A DNA stretch of 64,000 nt. It comes from Tetrapyrgos nigripes (taxonomy: Eukaryota > Basidiomycota > Agaricomycetes > Agaricales > Campanellaceae). The stretch lies in the NCBI GenBank assembly GCA_013368315.1, contig JAACJM010000005.1:806001-870000 (forward strand), in the 5' to 3' direction. Below are positions 32,331 through 43,618 of this stretch, in pieces. A program made the position numbers and the translations under genes. Every line of letters starts with the position of its first letter. The stretch's first letter is position 1. The notes beneath the pieces are model-generated. The model was not told where the DNA came from. It saw only the letters and a list, made by a program, of their open reading frames with translations, and did no database searches.

Positions 32331-32785
32331 AGTCAGATTTAACCGCATTCAGGCATACTCCTAGAATCTTCGCTGAGGAGAGATTTTTATTGTTCATAGA
32401 CAGTGTCCTCGTTGTCCGGAAGACATAAATTGCGGAGAAGGAAATGATTTCGGAAACTTGGAAACAAGTTACGATAAAGTTAGCTGGGTCTAGATCAGGC
32501 AGATCTCACACTCGTCCGACGGGTACGGGTTTAGGTACGTTCAAAAATACCTGTAATGTTCACTGGCTCCCGGGTCAGGGTTAGACGCAAGGAACGAAGT
32601 TAAGTAAAAATAGAATTCCAACAGAATCTGCAACTCGAAACTGATCTCCAAGAAGTAATCAAATAGGAGATCACTCCGACTCCGAGATGATCATTTATCT
32701 GAAATAGATGATCTACAATTGTATATACAGCACTTATATATATATGCTCTGCGAAAAAGTTGCAACTCAGAGCATTGCACACACC
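32331..32785 (+). promoter_or_regulatory. Upstream region of the DUF6534-like gene with TATA element
   Basis: No gene is seen in this interval. CTTATATATATATGC at about 32734-32748 lies about 40-50 bases before the ATG at 32786, a plausible TATA box. Short motifs GGTACGGGT and CGGGTCAGGGTTAG near 32522-32583 are of unknown role. Confidence 0.4.
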
Positions 32786-34528
32786 ATGTCCAAACCTGAT
32801 GGCTTCCCTTCAACTTCTATTCCACTGGGAGTAGACATCTCTAGCCATTTCAATGCGATATTTGCTGGCATCATTCTCTCTTGCATGTAAGTAGGTAAGG
32901 AATGGATGGTCGTATTGCAATTTTTTGATAATCTATCTACTGGCGCAGATGCCTTGGAATACTTCTTGTCCAAACTTGGACATATATCTTCAATAATCGA
33001 GATGCATGGATGCTGAGAACATTGGTAGGCCTCTGTATGTTTATGTCCGGACTGAAGACAATATTGATTGTGTGATGCAGGTGCTACTTGTATTGTGAGC
33101 AGTCTTGTCATGTTTGCTAATGCTCCATTAATCTAAGTCATTTTCGTGTAGTCTATTGGAGCTAGTTTTCACCTGCTTAGATGTGCAGGCTTTACAGCAC
33201 TATCTTGTAAGCCAAATGCTTTTATTACAAGCATTCTTTTCCAGCTGAATATCAGTCTTTGAATAGGTGGCAAACTTTGGAAATTTGTCTGTGCTCAACC
33301 AAATCACTATGTGAGAGATTGATTGAGCTTTCAAGGCTGGAAATTTTACTGACAATACTTTTTAGTGGTACAGTAGTTGGCCAGGCAGTGACATCTATCA
33401 GCATATTTTGTGTCCACTGCTTTTTTATGACTCGGGTATGGCTGAGTAAGTAGTTTCTTTAATGGCTACACTGATAGCTTACTGATTTGAAAATTGCAAA
33501 CAGTTGGAAAATACCGCTGGATTTTGCTGCCCATTGTAAGTCTAGTCTTTAGGTTCTATGACATATTGTCATCATATCTTGATGGTGAATATCAGGGAGG
33601 CTTGGCTACTGCTAGTTTCAGTGTGTATCAACTTTGCATATATGGTAATTGACATGTTTGACTAACAATTGTTTTGTGAATAGTTGCTGGACTTTTGGAG
33701 TCAGCTTACATTGCAATGCACACATCATTTGATGCATTTCTGAACCCTACCTACAGGGTGAGTGAGCCAAAATGATAATTAATAATTTCAAAGCTGTCTG
33801 ACAGTGTTTATTGACTTCACTTGTTTTAGGTACAAGCTGGAATTGAAAATTGTTGTGCAGCACTTGTAGATATTCTAGTAACATTCCAGCTTTGCTATCA
33901 CTTTTTCAAATTCAGGACTGGAATTAAAAGGTAAGCATTAATAAAATTACTAGAACTTGTGATGATAGCTGAAAATTGAAATCAACTTGACAACTATTCA
34001 GAACAAACAAACTCGTTGAGCAACTCATTCAGGCTTTGGTTACTCGTGGTGTTCTTGTCACCATGGGCCAGATTTGCCTGACTGCAACCTTCTATGCTGC
34101 AAGCCAAAAATTATACTGGCAAGTTCAATTTTTACAGCTTGTTGAACAGCTGAAATGATTAATATAACACTCAGGCTGCCTTTCTATTTTATTTTGAGTA
34201 AAATTTATGCAATCACTATGTGTAAGCCTGCAGGTTTCTTGGCATGCTTTCCAGATGACCTATTCGATCCATTTCTAGTTGCCATTCTCAATTCTCGGGA
34301 AAATTTCCGCAGAATTGTAGGAGATGTTGTTACAGACAGCGACTTCAGTTGTGTGATGAACAGCAGATTACAAACAAGTCGATCTGAAAATACAATGAGC
34401 TTCAATCAGCCTGAGTCCAGAAACATTACCGAGGTTTGCTTTTTTGATAATATTTGATGGTACTTATTACTGAGTATGATTTCGATCTGTAGAATGAAGA
34501 TCATAGAAATGGGCAGAAGAAAATCTAA
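32786..34528 (+). CDS. DUF6534-like multi-pass membrane protein, complete, 14 exons, one GC-AG intron
   Basis: Exons: 32786-32886, 32949-33024, 33081-33094 (14 nt), 33152-33206, 33267-33310, 33366-33445, 33504-33535, 33596-33644, 33684-33757, 33830-33930, 34002-34118, 34175-34221, 34279-34433, 34493-34528. All phases close, giving 326 residues. Segments: LGVDISSHFNAIFAGIILSC, CLGILLVQTWTYIF, LLELVFTCLDVQALQHYL, VANFGNLSVLNQIT, VHCFFMTRVWLS and AALVDILVTFQLCYHFF. Then FRTGIKRTNKLVEQLIQALV, FYFILSKIYAITM and FAILNSRENFRR. Order and motifs match the family (RTGxKRTxxLI and LNSRENxR are the strongest). The intron after 34118 begins GC (GCAAGT) instead of GT and its acceptor CACTCAG keeps the frame. 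Predicted integral membrane protein, function unknown. Confidence 0.85.
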
Positions 34529-35222
34529 TTCCATATCATTACACCCGAAGTCCATGCATGACCATTAAATATTCTATCATGATCCTTTCCTTGCTCGAGG
34601 ACGGGTGATCTCCTCATTGGATGCATTGTCTACTATTCATAACCTAGAAGTGATAGATTCCTGAGTATGTCTATATCTTCGTTCATCCCTCATATCCCTT
34701 CATAGAACTTAAACAATAGATACCTTGATACACTACTTATTGAATGAGTTACCACGCGACGATCTAGAGAATCAAACACTGAGCTTGGAGTACTAGGAAA
34801 ATGAAATAAGAACAACTGAGCTAGATCGTCATCAGACAAACACAGGAGCGTGATTAGGCGAATTTGGAAAAGCGAGCTAAGAGCATTGAGAAGGAGTGAC
34901 ACTCGCTGCGGAAATCATGCTGTGAAATACGATAAACTGCGTGATTGTGACTGATCCTAGTCGTAACGGGGATAGAGTCCATATGCACTGTACAGTCATT
35001 CTCAAAATATTGTTGAATGATAAGAGCCAATCTGTTGCCTTGTGCTCGGTATCTGCATGTAGTACACGTATTCATGTGTAGTTGCATATGTATAGGCGTA
35101 GGTACATAGGTACATGTTGCGCGTTGGATCAAAAAAAGTCAGCCAAGCATTAGCAAATGTAGAGAGGAAATGGTAGAGAGGGGAAGGGATGAACGACGAA
35201 CGAAAAGACGTACCATCCTACT
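34529..35222. other. No gene recognised
   Basis: Short ORFs on the minus strand without domains. Nothing supportable. Confidence 0.3.
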
Positions 35223-35570
35223 AGTTATTCACAGCCCAAAAGCGGCCGTCTTCTGACACCCACCCTCTAGCCACTTCCAGCAAATTATGGGTGGATCCCC
35301 AAGACATGTTCTAGACGTAATTTTGACCGTAGAATCCGAATTTGTAGGTACTGTGGCTGTGCATACTACCCCTGACCTGCTACAAGCCAAACCGTGGATG
35401 TTTGGCTTGTAGCAGGTCAGGGGTAGTATGCACAGCCACAGTACCTACAAATTCGGATTCTACGGTCAAAATTACGTCTAGAACATGTCTTGGGGATCCA
35501 CCCATAATTTGCTGGAAGTGGCTAGAGAGGTGGGTGTCAGAAGACAGCCGTTTTTGGGCCGTGAATAGCT
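35223..35570. repeat. Large near-perfect palindrome (about 169-bp arms, 9-nt loop)
   Basis: The arm ending ACAAGCCAAA at 35391 is followed by the loop CCGTGGATG and then TTTGGCTTGT from 35401. The arms match without a visible mismatch for about 130 bp from the centre. With a few differences they match out to AGTTATTCAC at 35223 and GTGAATAGCT at 35570. No target duplication was seen and no ORF depends on it. A transcript through it would fold into a long hairpin. Confidence 0.93.
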
Positions 35571-35649
35571 CTGAACGCTGCGAGCTCCGTCCTGCCTCAC
35601 CTCGTCCAAAAATAAAGCAGGATATGTTTCTCGCCTTGATTAGATCTGA

Positions 35650-36270
35650 CCAAGCCGTCCCAACGAAGCCGCCCTGCCTATAACAGATCAAGCCTTAATT
35701 TTGCAACAGAATCTAGCCGAACTTTGGTGACAGATGAAGCCGTCTACATAGTCTGACCGAGCCGTCGATTCCGATATATCTTAGCCGTGCCTAAGCCCCA
35801 TTTTCAAATTCAGATGTAGCCAATTTCATTTCCTCATTCTAGCCGCTACTTTCATATGGGGAAGCCGTTGTGGCTCTACATTCAAGCTACCATGCCCATT
35901 TCCAAGTGATCAAGCCCAGGCCATTCTGGATATGTACAAGCTGGTGTCTCTACTGACGAAGCCTCTATTTGCCAATTTTCGAGTGTGATCAAGCCGCCTT
36001 CTTCTCTGACAGAGCCTTCTAATATACCTATATCATATAAACAAGCCATTCTGGATATGTACAAGCCGGTGTCTCTACTGACGAAGCCTCTATTTGCCCA
36101 TTTTCGAGTGTGATCAAGCCGCCTTCTTCTCTGACCGAGCCTTCTAATATACCTGTATTATATAAGCAAGCCATTCTGGATATGTACAAGCCGGTGTCTC
36201 TACTGACGAAGCTTCTATTTACCCATTTTCGAGTGTGATCAAGCCGCACTAAGATCTGACCAAGCCTGTA
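35650..36270. repeat. Divergent array of about 23-bp units starting AGCC, with a 125-bp higher-order repeat
   Basis: AGCC or AGCT recurs about every 20-25 bp (for example 35667, 35691, 35715, 35738, 35760, 35783, 35818, 35841, 35863), mostly preceded by A or G and with largely different sequence between. From 35920 the pattern locks into a 125-bp repeat (CCATTCTGGATATGTACAAG at 35920, 36046 and 36171). The unit length is not a multiple of three, which argues against coding. Confidence 0.7.
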
Positions 36271-36916
36271 CATCATTGTTCCCGGGACTATCCATAATTG
36301 ACAATCCACCGCAAGGATGGTGAAGACTGCACAGGAGATAGATAGCCGCCAAATACTTAAATTACCACGTAAGAATATGTGAATACTAACCAGAATCAAG
36401 TTTAAGTTCTAGTAGAATAGCAAATTCCGCCATCAGTTCCAGCTTCATCGTCTGTATTTTGTTGGAGACGCTAGACTCGTTCCCAGTCGCTTAGTAATAT
36501 CACTGTCGCTTAGGACCCCTGGTCCTGGGAAAAAGAACTTAGCTAAATTTGAGCATGGCCGCGCGTCGTCTTCTCCGCCCACCACTGTCGTTTCTCGGTT
36601 TACTCATTCTATTCACAAGATATACACCATATACTGAGTCGTTGCATCATAAGTAAGTACAATCATTGCTGCGCAGGGTAATTATATGTGTAGGATAATG
36701 TATGTATGATGAACTCGGAGCGCTATTGTGGTTCAGATAACCAGCAGGTTGCGACGTCGTTGAAGTGACTCCAGTAGGGACCGGGACAGGATACCATCCA
36801 ATATTGGTTCCGCAAAACCTCATCTACAAAGTGTTTCGATAATAGCAGGCCTTCAGAACAAATGGTGTAATCCTGCTTACAAGATATCTTGCAAATCTGA
36901 TCATGTAAATGTCATT
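36271..36916. other. No gene recognised
   Basis: Short ORFs only; an imperfect palindrome GACCCCTGGTCCTGGG is at about 36513-36528. Confidence 0.3.
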
Positions 36917-38900
36917 ATGCAATCAGCCATTTTGCGAGCTCTGTCCTCCCTTTCTCCCATACCATCACCAATGTCTGATCCAAAAGATCCCAAAAACCTC
37001 TTCACACCTAGTCCTGCCAAAACAACCTCTTCTTCCTCTCCACAGCTGCATTCAAGCCCTCTCAAATGGCAGCTAGAAGAGCAGGTCAGCACGATCCTGC
37101 AAGTTCCTGCTTCTCGCAATTAATTGACTGTTTGTATCATCTAGGGGCATGAATCATATAGTACTCCAACCAAAAGACAAAGAATCCATAGACTTCCTGC
37201 AAGTGCTATAGGTTTTGCTATAAAATCCAATACTAACTTCATTTTCGTTATCAGCAAGTTCTTTCCAATGATTCTGAAGAAGAGCACCAGCCATGCCAGT
37301 ACAAAGCACATCACTTTCCTTCTTCTGTTTCACCTCACAAGAAGGCTCTTCTCCAAAACACAACTTGGAACAGGGTCAGTTCTTTCTATGTCACTTTCTA
37401 TTTATTTAACCATATACTCCACTGGCAGGGTGGACGAAAAGGCTTTAAGGAGTGCTGGCCATTCTGGATGGAACTTGCTTGAGACCACTTCTTTGGCAGA
37501 AGTGTGGAGGTGGTTTGAGAAGACCGTATGTGCTGTCTCCTCATTTTGTTGCGCGAAGCTGATACCACCAACTTGGACATTACAGGAGAATGACTTCTAC
37601 CCACACAAGTATAAAATGGCAAATGACTTGGTATACATTGTTTACCAGGGCCATCCAGGTGACTCACCAAAAGACGTTTGCACTTGCCCAGCCATGCTTG
37701 GCTGGAAGACTCTCGACAAAAAAGCCCCAAAGCCACTTTGCTCAGATAAAGACAAGAAACCTGTTTTGCACATCAATTACTACTGTCTTGGAAACTGCTC
37801 ATGGGTGGCTGAGGAGGAGAGTGCAGATGTCAAGCTACCAACTGACTCTGAGGAGTTGTGGTAAAGAGCACACACTTGGCTCTAAGCAGTAGGCATAGAC
37901 AGAACAACAGTTGACAGATAACGATGAGAGACTAGTCCCAAGACAAAGTTAATATTGAATGAAGACAAGGAATACATGAGATGCTCACCTAGTCCCAAGA
38001 TGAAGAGATCAAGATGGGGACTAGGGAGCTACTACTCTAAGCTTATATACACAGAACAGAAAGAAAGATACAAACTGAGCAAAGCGAAGAAAGGAATCAG
38101 AGAACTGTCCAGAACAATCAAAGTACACCCGACATGTGCATCTGCATATGTCAGTTTCATGTTATACAGGTGATGATTACTTTTACACATCCTCTACACA
38201 CCCTAAAGTCCCTCACACAGGCTATATCCTGTTGGGACAAGGATTCCAAAACCTCTGCCTCAGCAAAGCCCAAGCTCAATTGTATCCAGAAATTCAAACT
38301 TCTTTGGTCATTCAGGGAACTCCAACGAGCCCACGATGAGGAGAGCTGGGAGCAGGAGAAGCAGCTGTTCATTGAGAGGTTGAAGAAGATTATTCTTGAT
38401 CAAAGAGGTTTGGCCATGGTAGTTGCATATTTTGAGAGGAACTGGTTCACAGATGAATGGCGAGGTGAGTACTTCTGCTATCGCTGCTATGTGGTATCCC
38501 TGTTGATGTACAGTGTGCCTATAGACTGCTGGACAGACATTGGGCTTCCTGATGCCCATAACTGAGATGTAATCTTGACAAACAATTTCACAGAGAGGGC
38601 TTTCAAGATTTTCGATGAAGTTTTTCTACTCAACAGGGCCAACAAGTCGTGTGTTCTCTTTTCACTTTCATGAGGGCAGAAAGTCACCGAAAATGTCTGC
38701 AGCATTTATCGTCTCATACTCATTCTTGTGAACAAATGGTATGATTATTTCTGGCAGTGGCATCCCAATTACAAGAAACCCCCAGACAAAGAATTCCTGG
38801 CAGTCGTTCAGTGCGGGTATCAGCTATGGCTTAGTGAGAGTGCAATCAAGTACGAACGGCGGGATGAAAAGGGCCGGCGTATTTGGACAGTAGTTGCTTA
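36917..38900 (+). pseudogene. Mutator-like (MULE) transposase remnant
   Basis: Pieces on the plus strand: a Ser/Pro-rich N-terminus (36917-37082, with MSDPKDPKNLFTPSP). A central part at 37430-37864 follows, with RVDEKALRSAGHSGWN, AEVWRWFEK, VYIVYQGHPGDSPKDVCTCP and a Cys-rich end. The C-terminal part at 38200-38900 has WSFRELQRAHDEESW, AYFERNWFTDEW and CWTDIGLPDAHN, then TERAFKIFDEVFLLNRANKS and NKWYDYFWQWHPNYKKP. The run NWFTDEW - TDIGLPD - NFTERAFKxFD matches, from memory, the region after the catalytic domain in Agaricomycete Mutator-type transposases. The catalytic middle appears deleted between about 37864 and 38130, and stops and frame changes split the rest. Terminal repeats were not identified. 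Confidence 0.5.
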
Positions 38901-39006
38901 GTTCCTCGCAGAATTGCCATTGGCATTAGGATCAAGGATATTTCCTATTCATTTGAATGTTTAGCCAGTTATATATACATTGAGGTGTACATCAAACTTA
39001 GCTACA

Positions 39007-40362
39007 ATGCCTCCCATCGCTGGCGAAGTTGTGAGTTTTTTTGTATTATTTTACATGATTGAGGGTTTGATGGAGTTTCAGGATGCACCGCCTGAAATCT
39101 GGCATGAAATTGCTCTCTCTGCAGCATGCCTCTATTCCAAGTGGTATGATGGCCAGCTCGAGCAATCACTTCTGAACCCCCTTGGTGCATTGTCCCAGGT
39201 CAATCATATGATTCGGAACCAAGCACTACCATTTCTCTTCCGTTCCGTGAATATTTCAACTGTTTGGGATGCCAGTTCATACCGGGAATTTGTCAACTCT
39301 GCCGAGAAACACCCCTTCACTGCTCATTTCCACATTCTTTCCCTGACCATCAATAACAACCCTTTTGATGATGTGGTACCTTTGGATCATAACATGTCAT
39401 CTCTCATTCCCCAGATATGGCCAGCGATCTTCCAGCTCCTCGAACACATCTCCAAACAGATCACAGGTTTACAGCTATGCTGGACTGATGATTGAAATTT
39501 TCAACTCAGCACTGATCTTATCCTTCCAATCGTTTGCATGTTACCCAATTTGAATTGGATCGACCTATCTGGCTCCTGTATACATGGAAACATTCTTAAC
39601 CAGCTCATCCGTACTGCACCCCGATTGGCTGCGATCAACTTGGCTGGCTTCACAGTGGTGGATACAACTGGAGTTGTGCCACAGTCTCCCATTTCTATGA
39701 CTCAATTGATCATTTCAGAGGATATGCTTGTCTGGGTTCCTCAGGCCATGATTGTCAATATCACTGTCTTGGAGCTCCATCTTGCCGGAAAGTGGTTATA
39801 TGTTCCCGACACCCGCCAGGTCATTTCCAATGCTTGGCCGCTTTTGGTGCCCAGCCTACAATCATTGATCGTCTTACAGCTGGATCCAGATTGCTCGCAT
39901 GAACTGTCCGACCCGCTTCCCATCACTATCTACCCTGTGCTCCAATATCTGGAGCTCCACGACGTCGGTAGCATGTCAATGCACAGTTACGAGACCAACA
40001 GCACTTGGTTTTTGACCTTTTTGGCACGCCACCAATACCCAGTCCTTGGCAATGCTATCTTCTCAGCTCGTGGTACCCTCAGTGCTCTACAGTGGCACAG
40101 ACTCTCCCAGGGGCTGGAGTGGATCTCTTCTTTATGCAGTATTCATTTCAAATTTTCCCAACCCCTTTCCAGATCCGAGTCCAAACTGCCTCGAGAGTGC
40201 CTGAACCCGAGCACTATCCGTAAAATTGAGTTTTCCACTACAAAAATTGACAGAGCAAAATATCGAAAAACGGACCAATATATGTCGAAATATTGGCTGC
40301 TTTTAAAACAGGGCAATATTTTGTCAAAGCGTTGGAGAAGTATTGATGATATCTTGCCCTGA
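39007..40362 (+). pseudogene. F-box/leucine-rich-type protein gene broken by a single in-frame TGA
   Basis: The start MPPIAGEV is followed by a 51-nt intron (39031-39081) and then DAPPEIWHEIALSAACL, an F-box-like first helix (Leu/Ala-Pro-Pro-Glu-Ile-Trp). The rest alternates hydrophobic strands typical of fungal F-box proteins (FRSVNISTVWDASSYREFV, LPNLNWIDLSGSCIHG, APRLAAINLAG). The frame is continuous from 39082 to 40362 except for TGA at 39493-39495, between CWTDD and NFQLST. Such proteins recruit substrates to SCF ubiquitin ligases. With the stop the product would be about 145 residues and lose all the repeats. The last 40 residues run into AT-rich repetitive sequence and may not be original. 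Confidence 0.55.
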
Positions 40363-41780
40363 ATTGCGATGTTCCGCAAACTGGGTGATACTTTGCCGTA
40401 TATTGGGCTGTTTTGCAAACTATGCCAGACGGGCTCAAACTTTGGCGGGGTATTAGGAAGATTTTGGGGAAATTTTGAGCTGTTTTTCAATGTACTGAAA
40501 AAGGGTCAATATATTGCTAATACTTCGTAGATACATTCTCAAAGCCATGAGTAGTATATTTCCTCAGCAAAAGTATTTACAAACATCAGTACCTATGCAG
40601 CATCTCATTAAAGTCGGTCCAGGAATATAGTCGACCAAAAAAAAACTACTTTTACACTAGTAAGATTCTACTGCTCCATTGCAATAATTTAGGTTTTCGT
40701 AACGATGCATCAAGGTTGCAGTGTACAACGCGTCGACGAATGCCAGCTACGAGTCCTTCTGGCAAAGAAAACACGTCAGACCAGGCAAATACGCATATAG
40801 GGGGACACAATACTCATCTGCATGACCGAGACCCTCTGCATTCTAAACGCAGAGTGTGAAAGGATTGGGAGGAGTTGGTCTTGAGGATTAGGTGTAATCT
40901 GGGTGTAAGAGGGATGGGGCAGGATGCTATACAATGGAGACACCAATCGGCAGGGTCCTTCACCAAAAATAGGAACAAAAAGAGGAAAGACAGGGCTCAA
41001 GGACGATAAGATTGCAAATCTGAAACTGAAGAATTAGGAAAACAAAGGATGAAAATGGGATATAAACAGTACATACCTGGTTGCACGTTTCCCCATCTCT
41101 GTCCCTCGTACTTATACTGTTCTGACAATGGCGTAGTTACCACTAACGTTGACATTGATGTTTGCGCATATGTCAGTGTAGTGACGATGACATTGAAGCA
41201 CGAGATGCTGGGTGCAAGTACTGTAAAAATGTGCCGTTGACAATATCTTGACCTGGACAACCGAGGACTATGAGACGAGAGCGCGTAATTGACCAGCAAG
41301 GGTCCGACTGAAAGTACAGAGTTTGGCTGCGGAAAATGATCCGTAATGGCAGTAGATATGTTCAATTAGTCCCAGCACACACTGGCATGGACAAGAAGTA
41401 GCAATGACGAGAAAGAAGAGGAGGTTAGAGGTGTTGCTGGGTTGCGGAAGGGATGCGTACGCAAAGTGTATTCAAACTCCGACTAAAACTAATCAAAACA
41501 GGGCGACGTGTCCGTTGACTTCTTTTACTCGTACCACCACCATCTCTGTGCTTCATCTTTCTGGGTCTAGCTCATCGGCGTCGCTCAACCTGCCAAGTAC
41601 TTAACATATCTCAACTCAGTTACCACTGAGGACCCACACCCTTTGAAGTCAGCTCCAGCCTCAAGCCCCTTTACTTTCCATGGTCATGCACAACGTCGAC
41701 CATTGACTATCCTAGGACGCTTCACGCCACGATTTGGGAAGGTTTGGGTAGTATAATGAGCAAAGGTACGCGTCATCCTC
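40363..41780. other. No gene recognised; AT-rich repetitive start
   Basis: 40363-40510 has irregular repeats of ATATTGGGCTGTTTTGC-like sequence. On the minus strand 40997-41365 there are frame pieces with plausible acceptors, but no domain was recognised. Nothing else could be supported. Confidence 0.3.
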
Positions 41781-41784
41781 TCAT

Positions 41785-42576
41785 TTGCCCCCTGTTGCTC
41801 ACCTTAGCTTATCACCCAAACGATACAACCAAGAACTAGAACAGTTCTTACGAATCTTCTGTAACTACCGACAGGAAGATTGGGTGGACTATATACCTTA
41901 CGCAGAGTTCAGCCACAACACTAGAGTTCACTCAGCAACGGGAAAATCGCCATTCGAACTCTTACACAGATATCAACCGCGATTCTTCCCTACATTTAAC
42001 TTAACATCCAATCTGCCAACAGTTGAAGAACGACTCGAAAATCTCAATTGACTCAGAGACGAACTCAAAGCCAGTCTAACTTCAGCGGCAGAAACGATGA
42101 AAGACCAGCACGGAAATCATTCTATACCATGGACAGGATACAAGATTGGGGACAAGGTGTTACTTGACGGGAAAAACCTAAAAACAACGAGACTGAAAGC
42201 TAAGTTATCTGATCGTTGTCATGGTCCATTCGAAATCATTGAAGTAATCGGTCAGGTCAACTACAAGTTGAAATTACCAAAAACTTGGTGAATACATCCC
42301 GTCTTTCATGCAACATTGCTATCACCATATGTCAAAACAGACGCTCATGGACCAAATTACCCCGAACCACCTGCGGAGTTGCTGGATGCAGATGAGGAAT
42401 ATGATGTGGAGAAAATACTAGACTCCAAACCGACCAGGAATAAGAAAGGAACCCAGTATCTCATCAAGTGGTTAGACTACCCTGACTCTGAGAACTCTTG
42501 GGTTCCCATGTTAAACCTGTCGAACATAACAGACATGGTTGAAGAATTCCACCAGAAACATCCATGGGCATACTGA
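41785..42576 (+). pseudogene. pol: Ty3/gypsy integrase C-terminus with chromodomain
   Basis: The plus strand reads YRQEDWVDYIPYAEFSHNTR, then TGKSPFELLHRYQPRF, the end of the integrase core (Asn-Thr ... Pro-Phe). The C-terminal barrel follows (YKIGDKVLLDGKNLKTTRL, LSDRCHGPFEIIEVIG, YKLKLPKTW, IHPVFHATLLSPY). A chromodomain comes next (YDVEKILDSKPTRN, QYLIKWLDYPDSENSWVP), ending EEFHQKHPWAY. Chromodomain gypsy integrases steer insertion to heterochromatin. Two TGA codons interrupt it, 42050-42052 and 42289-42291, both where the family has Arg. Everything upstream (protease, RT, RNase H, catalytic integrase) is absent. Confidence 0.85.
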
Positions 42577-42645
42577 CACCGATAAACGGTTCTCACTGTG
42601 GTACCCGTCTAGATGCAACGGTCTTAAAAAGACCTGTGCTCGAAC

Positions 42646-43128
42646 ATGGATTCTACAAAGTTGTCTACCTCCACCATGTCCACCGTCCCAAACACACTTG
42701 CCTTTTCATTCTCACCAGAAACTTCACTTACCTTCTCTGGCACTAGAATCCCATACTACCCCTGTGAAGACGGAGTCGATCTGTTCTTCCGTCTGGCATG
42801 GAACTATGACCCAGACTATTGGTTTTACGACGAAGGGTGGAACACAAACAACAACAGGTTAGATGATGGGTGGGGTAACCCCCACAACAATGAGGGTTGG
42901 GACTCTGACAGTTGGGCTCCTGGGGACATCATACCCCAGCGGTGCTATGGGAAAGAGACACAAACGACAAAGGGTATGAGAGCAGCGACTCTCAGGAAGC
43001 GAAGTTTGACAAGATCGACAAAAGACTTAATGAGGCATGGGAGAAGGGACTTTTCAATCCTGCAGTCCCGGACAACACGGTCAACAACGTATGAGCTCCA
43101 GGGCAAGCTTGTCATAAGAAGGGGGTAG
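42646..43128 (+). pseudogene. Short ORF downstream of gypsy integrase
   Basis: A 160-codon frame with LVDLFFRLAWNYDPDYW-like aromatic and Asp/Asn-rich sequence (EGWNTNNNRLDDGWGN) lies between the chromodomain and the polypurine tract. Agaricomycete gypsy elements often carry such a 3' ORF; no domain is known to me. Confidence 0.4.
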
Positions 43129-43550
43129 TGTCACGAATTGCCGGTCTATTCATTCCTTATCTCCTTGGACTACTATTCATTTCTCTCATCTTTCCCATCA
43201 TCATCTTCTCTGTCTACGGTTACCATCACTCGATCTGACATGTTCCTCATTTATCTCCTCCAATTCCTATCTCCATGGACATTCCCACTTATTCACTTAT
43301 TCTCAATTCATTTCCTTGACATATATACCAAAGGACTTGTAGCTAGTTCCTTAGTCTGTTCACTTTGTCTCCACTCCGCTCTCAGTACAGTGCAATGTCG
43401 AGTATAGTCAGCTACTCATCTTCTACTTGTTTCTACATTTCCCTTATTCTCTCTCTCTCTGTCTCTCTCAATATCGTCTCGTCTGCAACCTGTTAATCTA
43501 TTTGGTTCATCATGTGACTTGGGTGGTTATTGCTAAGTGACAACGTTCTT
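43116..43550 (+). mobile_element. Polypurine tract and 3' LTR of the gypsy element
   Basis: AAGAAGGGGGTAG ends just before TGTCACGAATTGCC at 43129, the expected junction of polypurine tract and LTR. A TATA-like CATATATACC lies at about 43319-43328. The right border is not fixed; CTTGACACA near 43550 is a candidate. Confidence 0.55.
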
Positions 43551-43618
43551 GACACACTTGCTGTTCACTTGAGAAGTTTTTCACTCATATCACTCTACAT
43601 CATTCCATTCACTCCCCT

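Noticed and set aside
35650..36270. CRISPR-like look of the AGCC-phased array
   Set aside because: The conserved part is only four to five bases, spacing varies, and the genome is eukaryotic; no cas genes are present.
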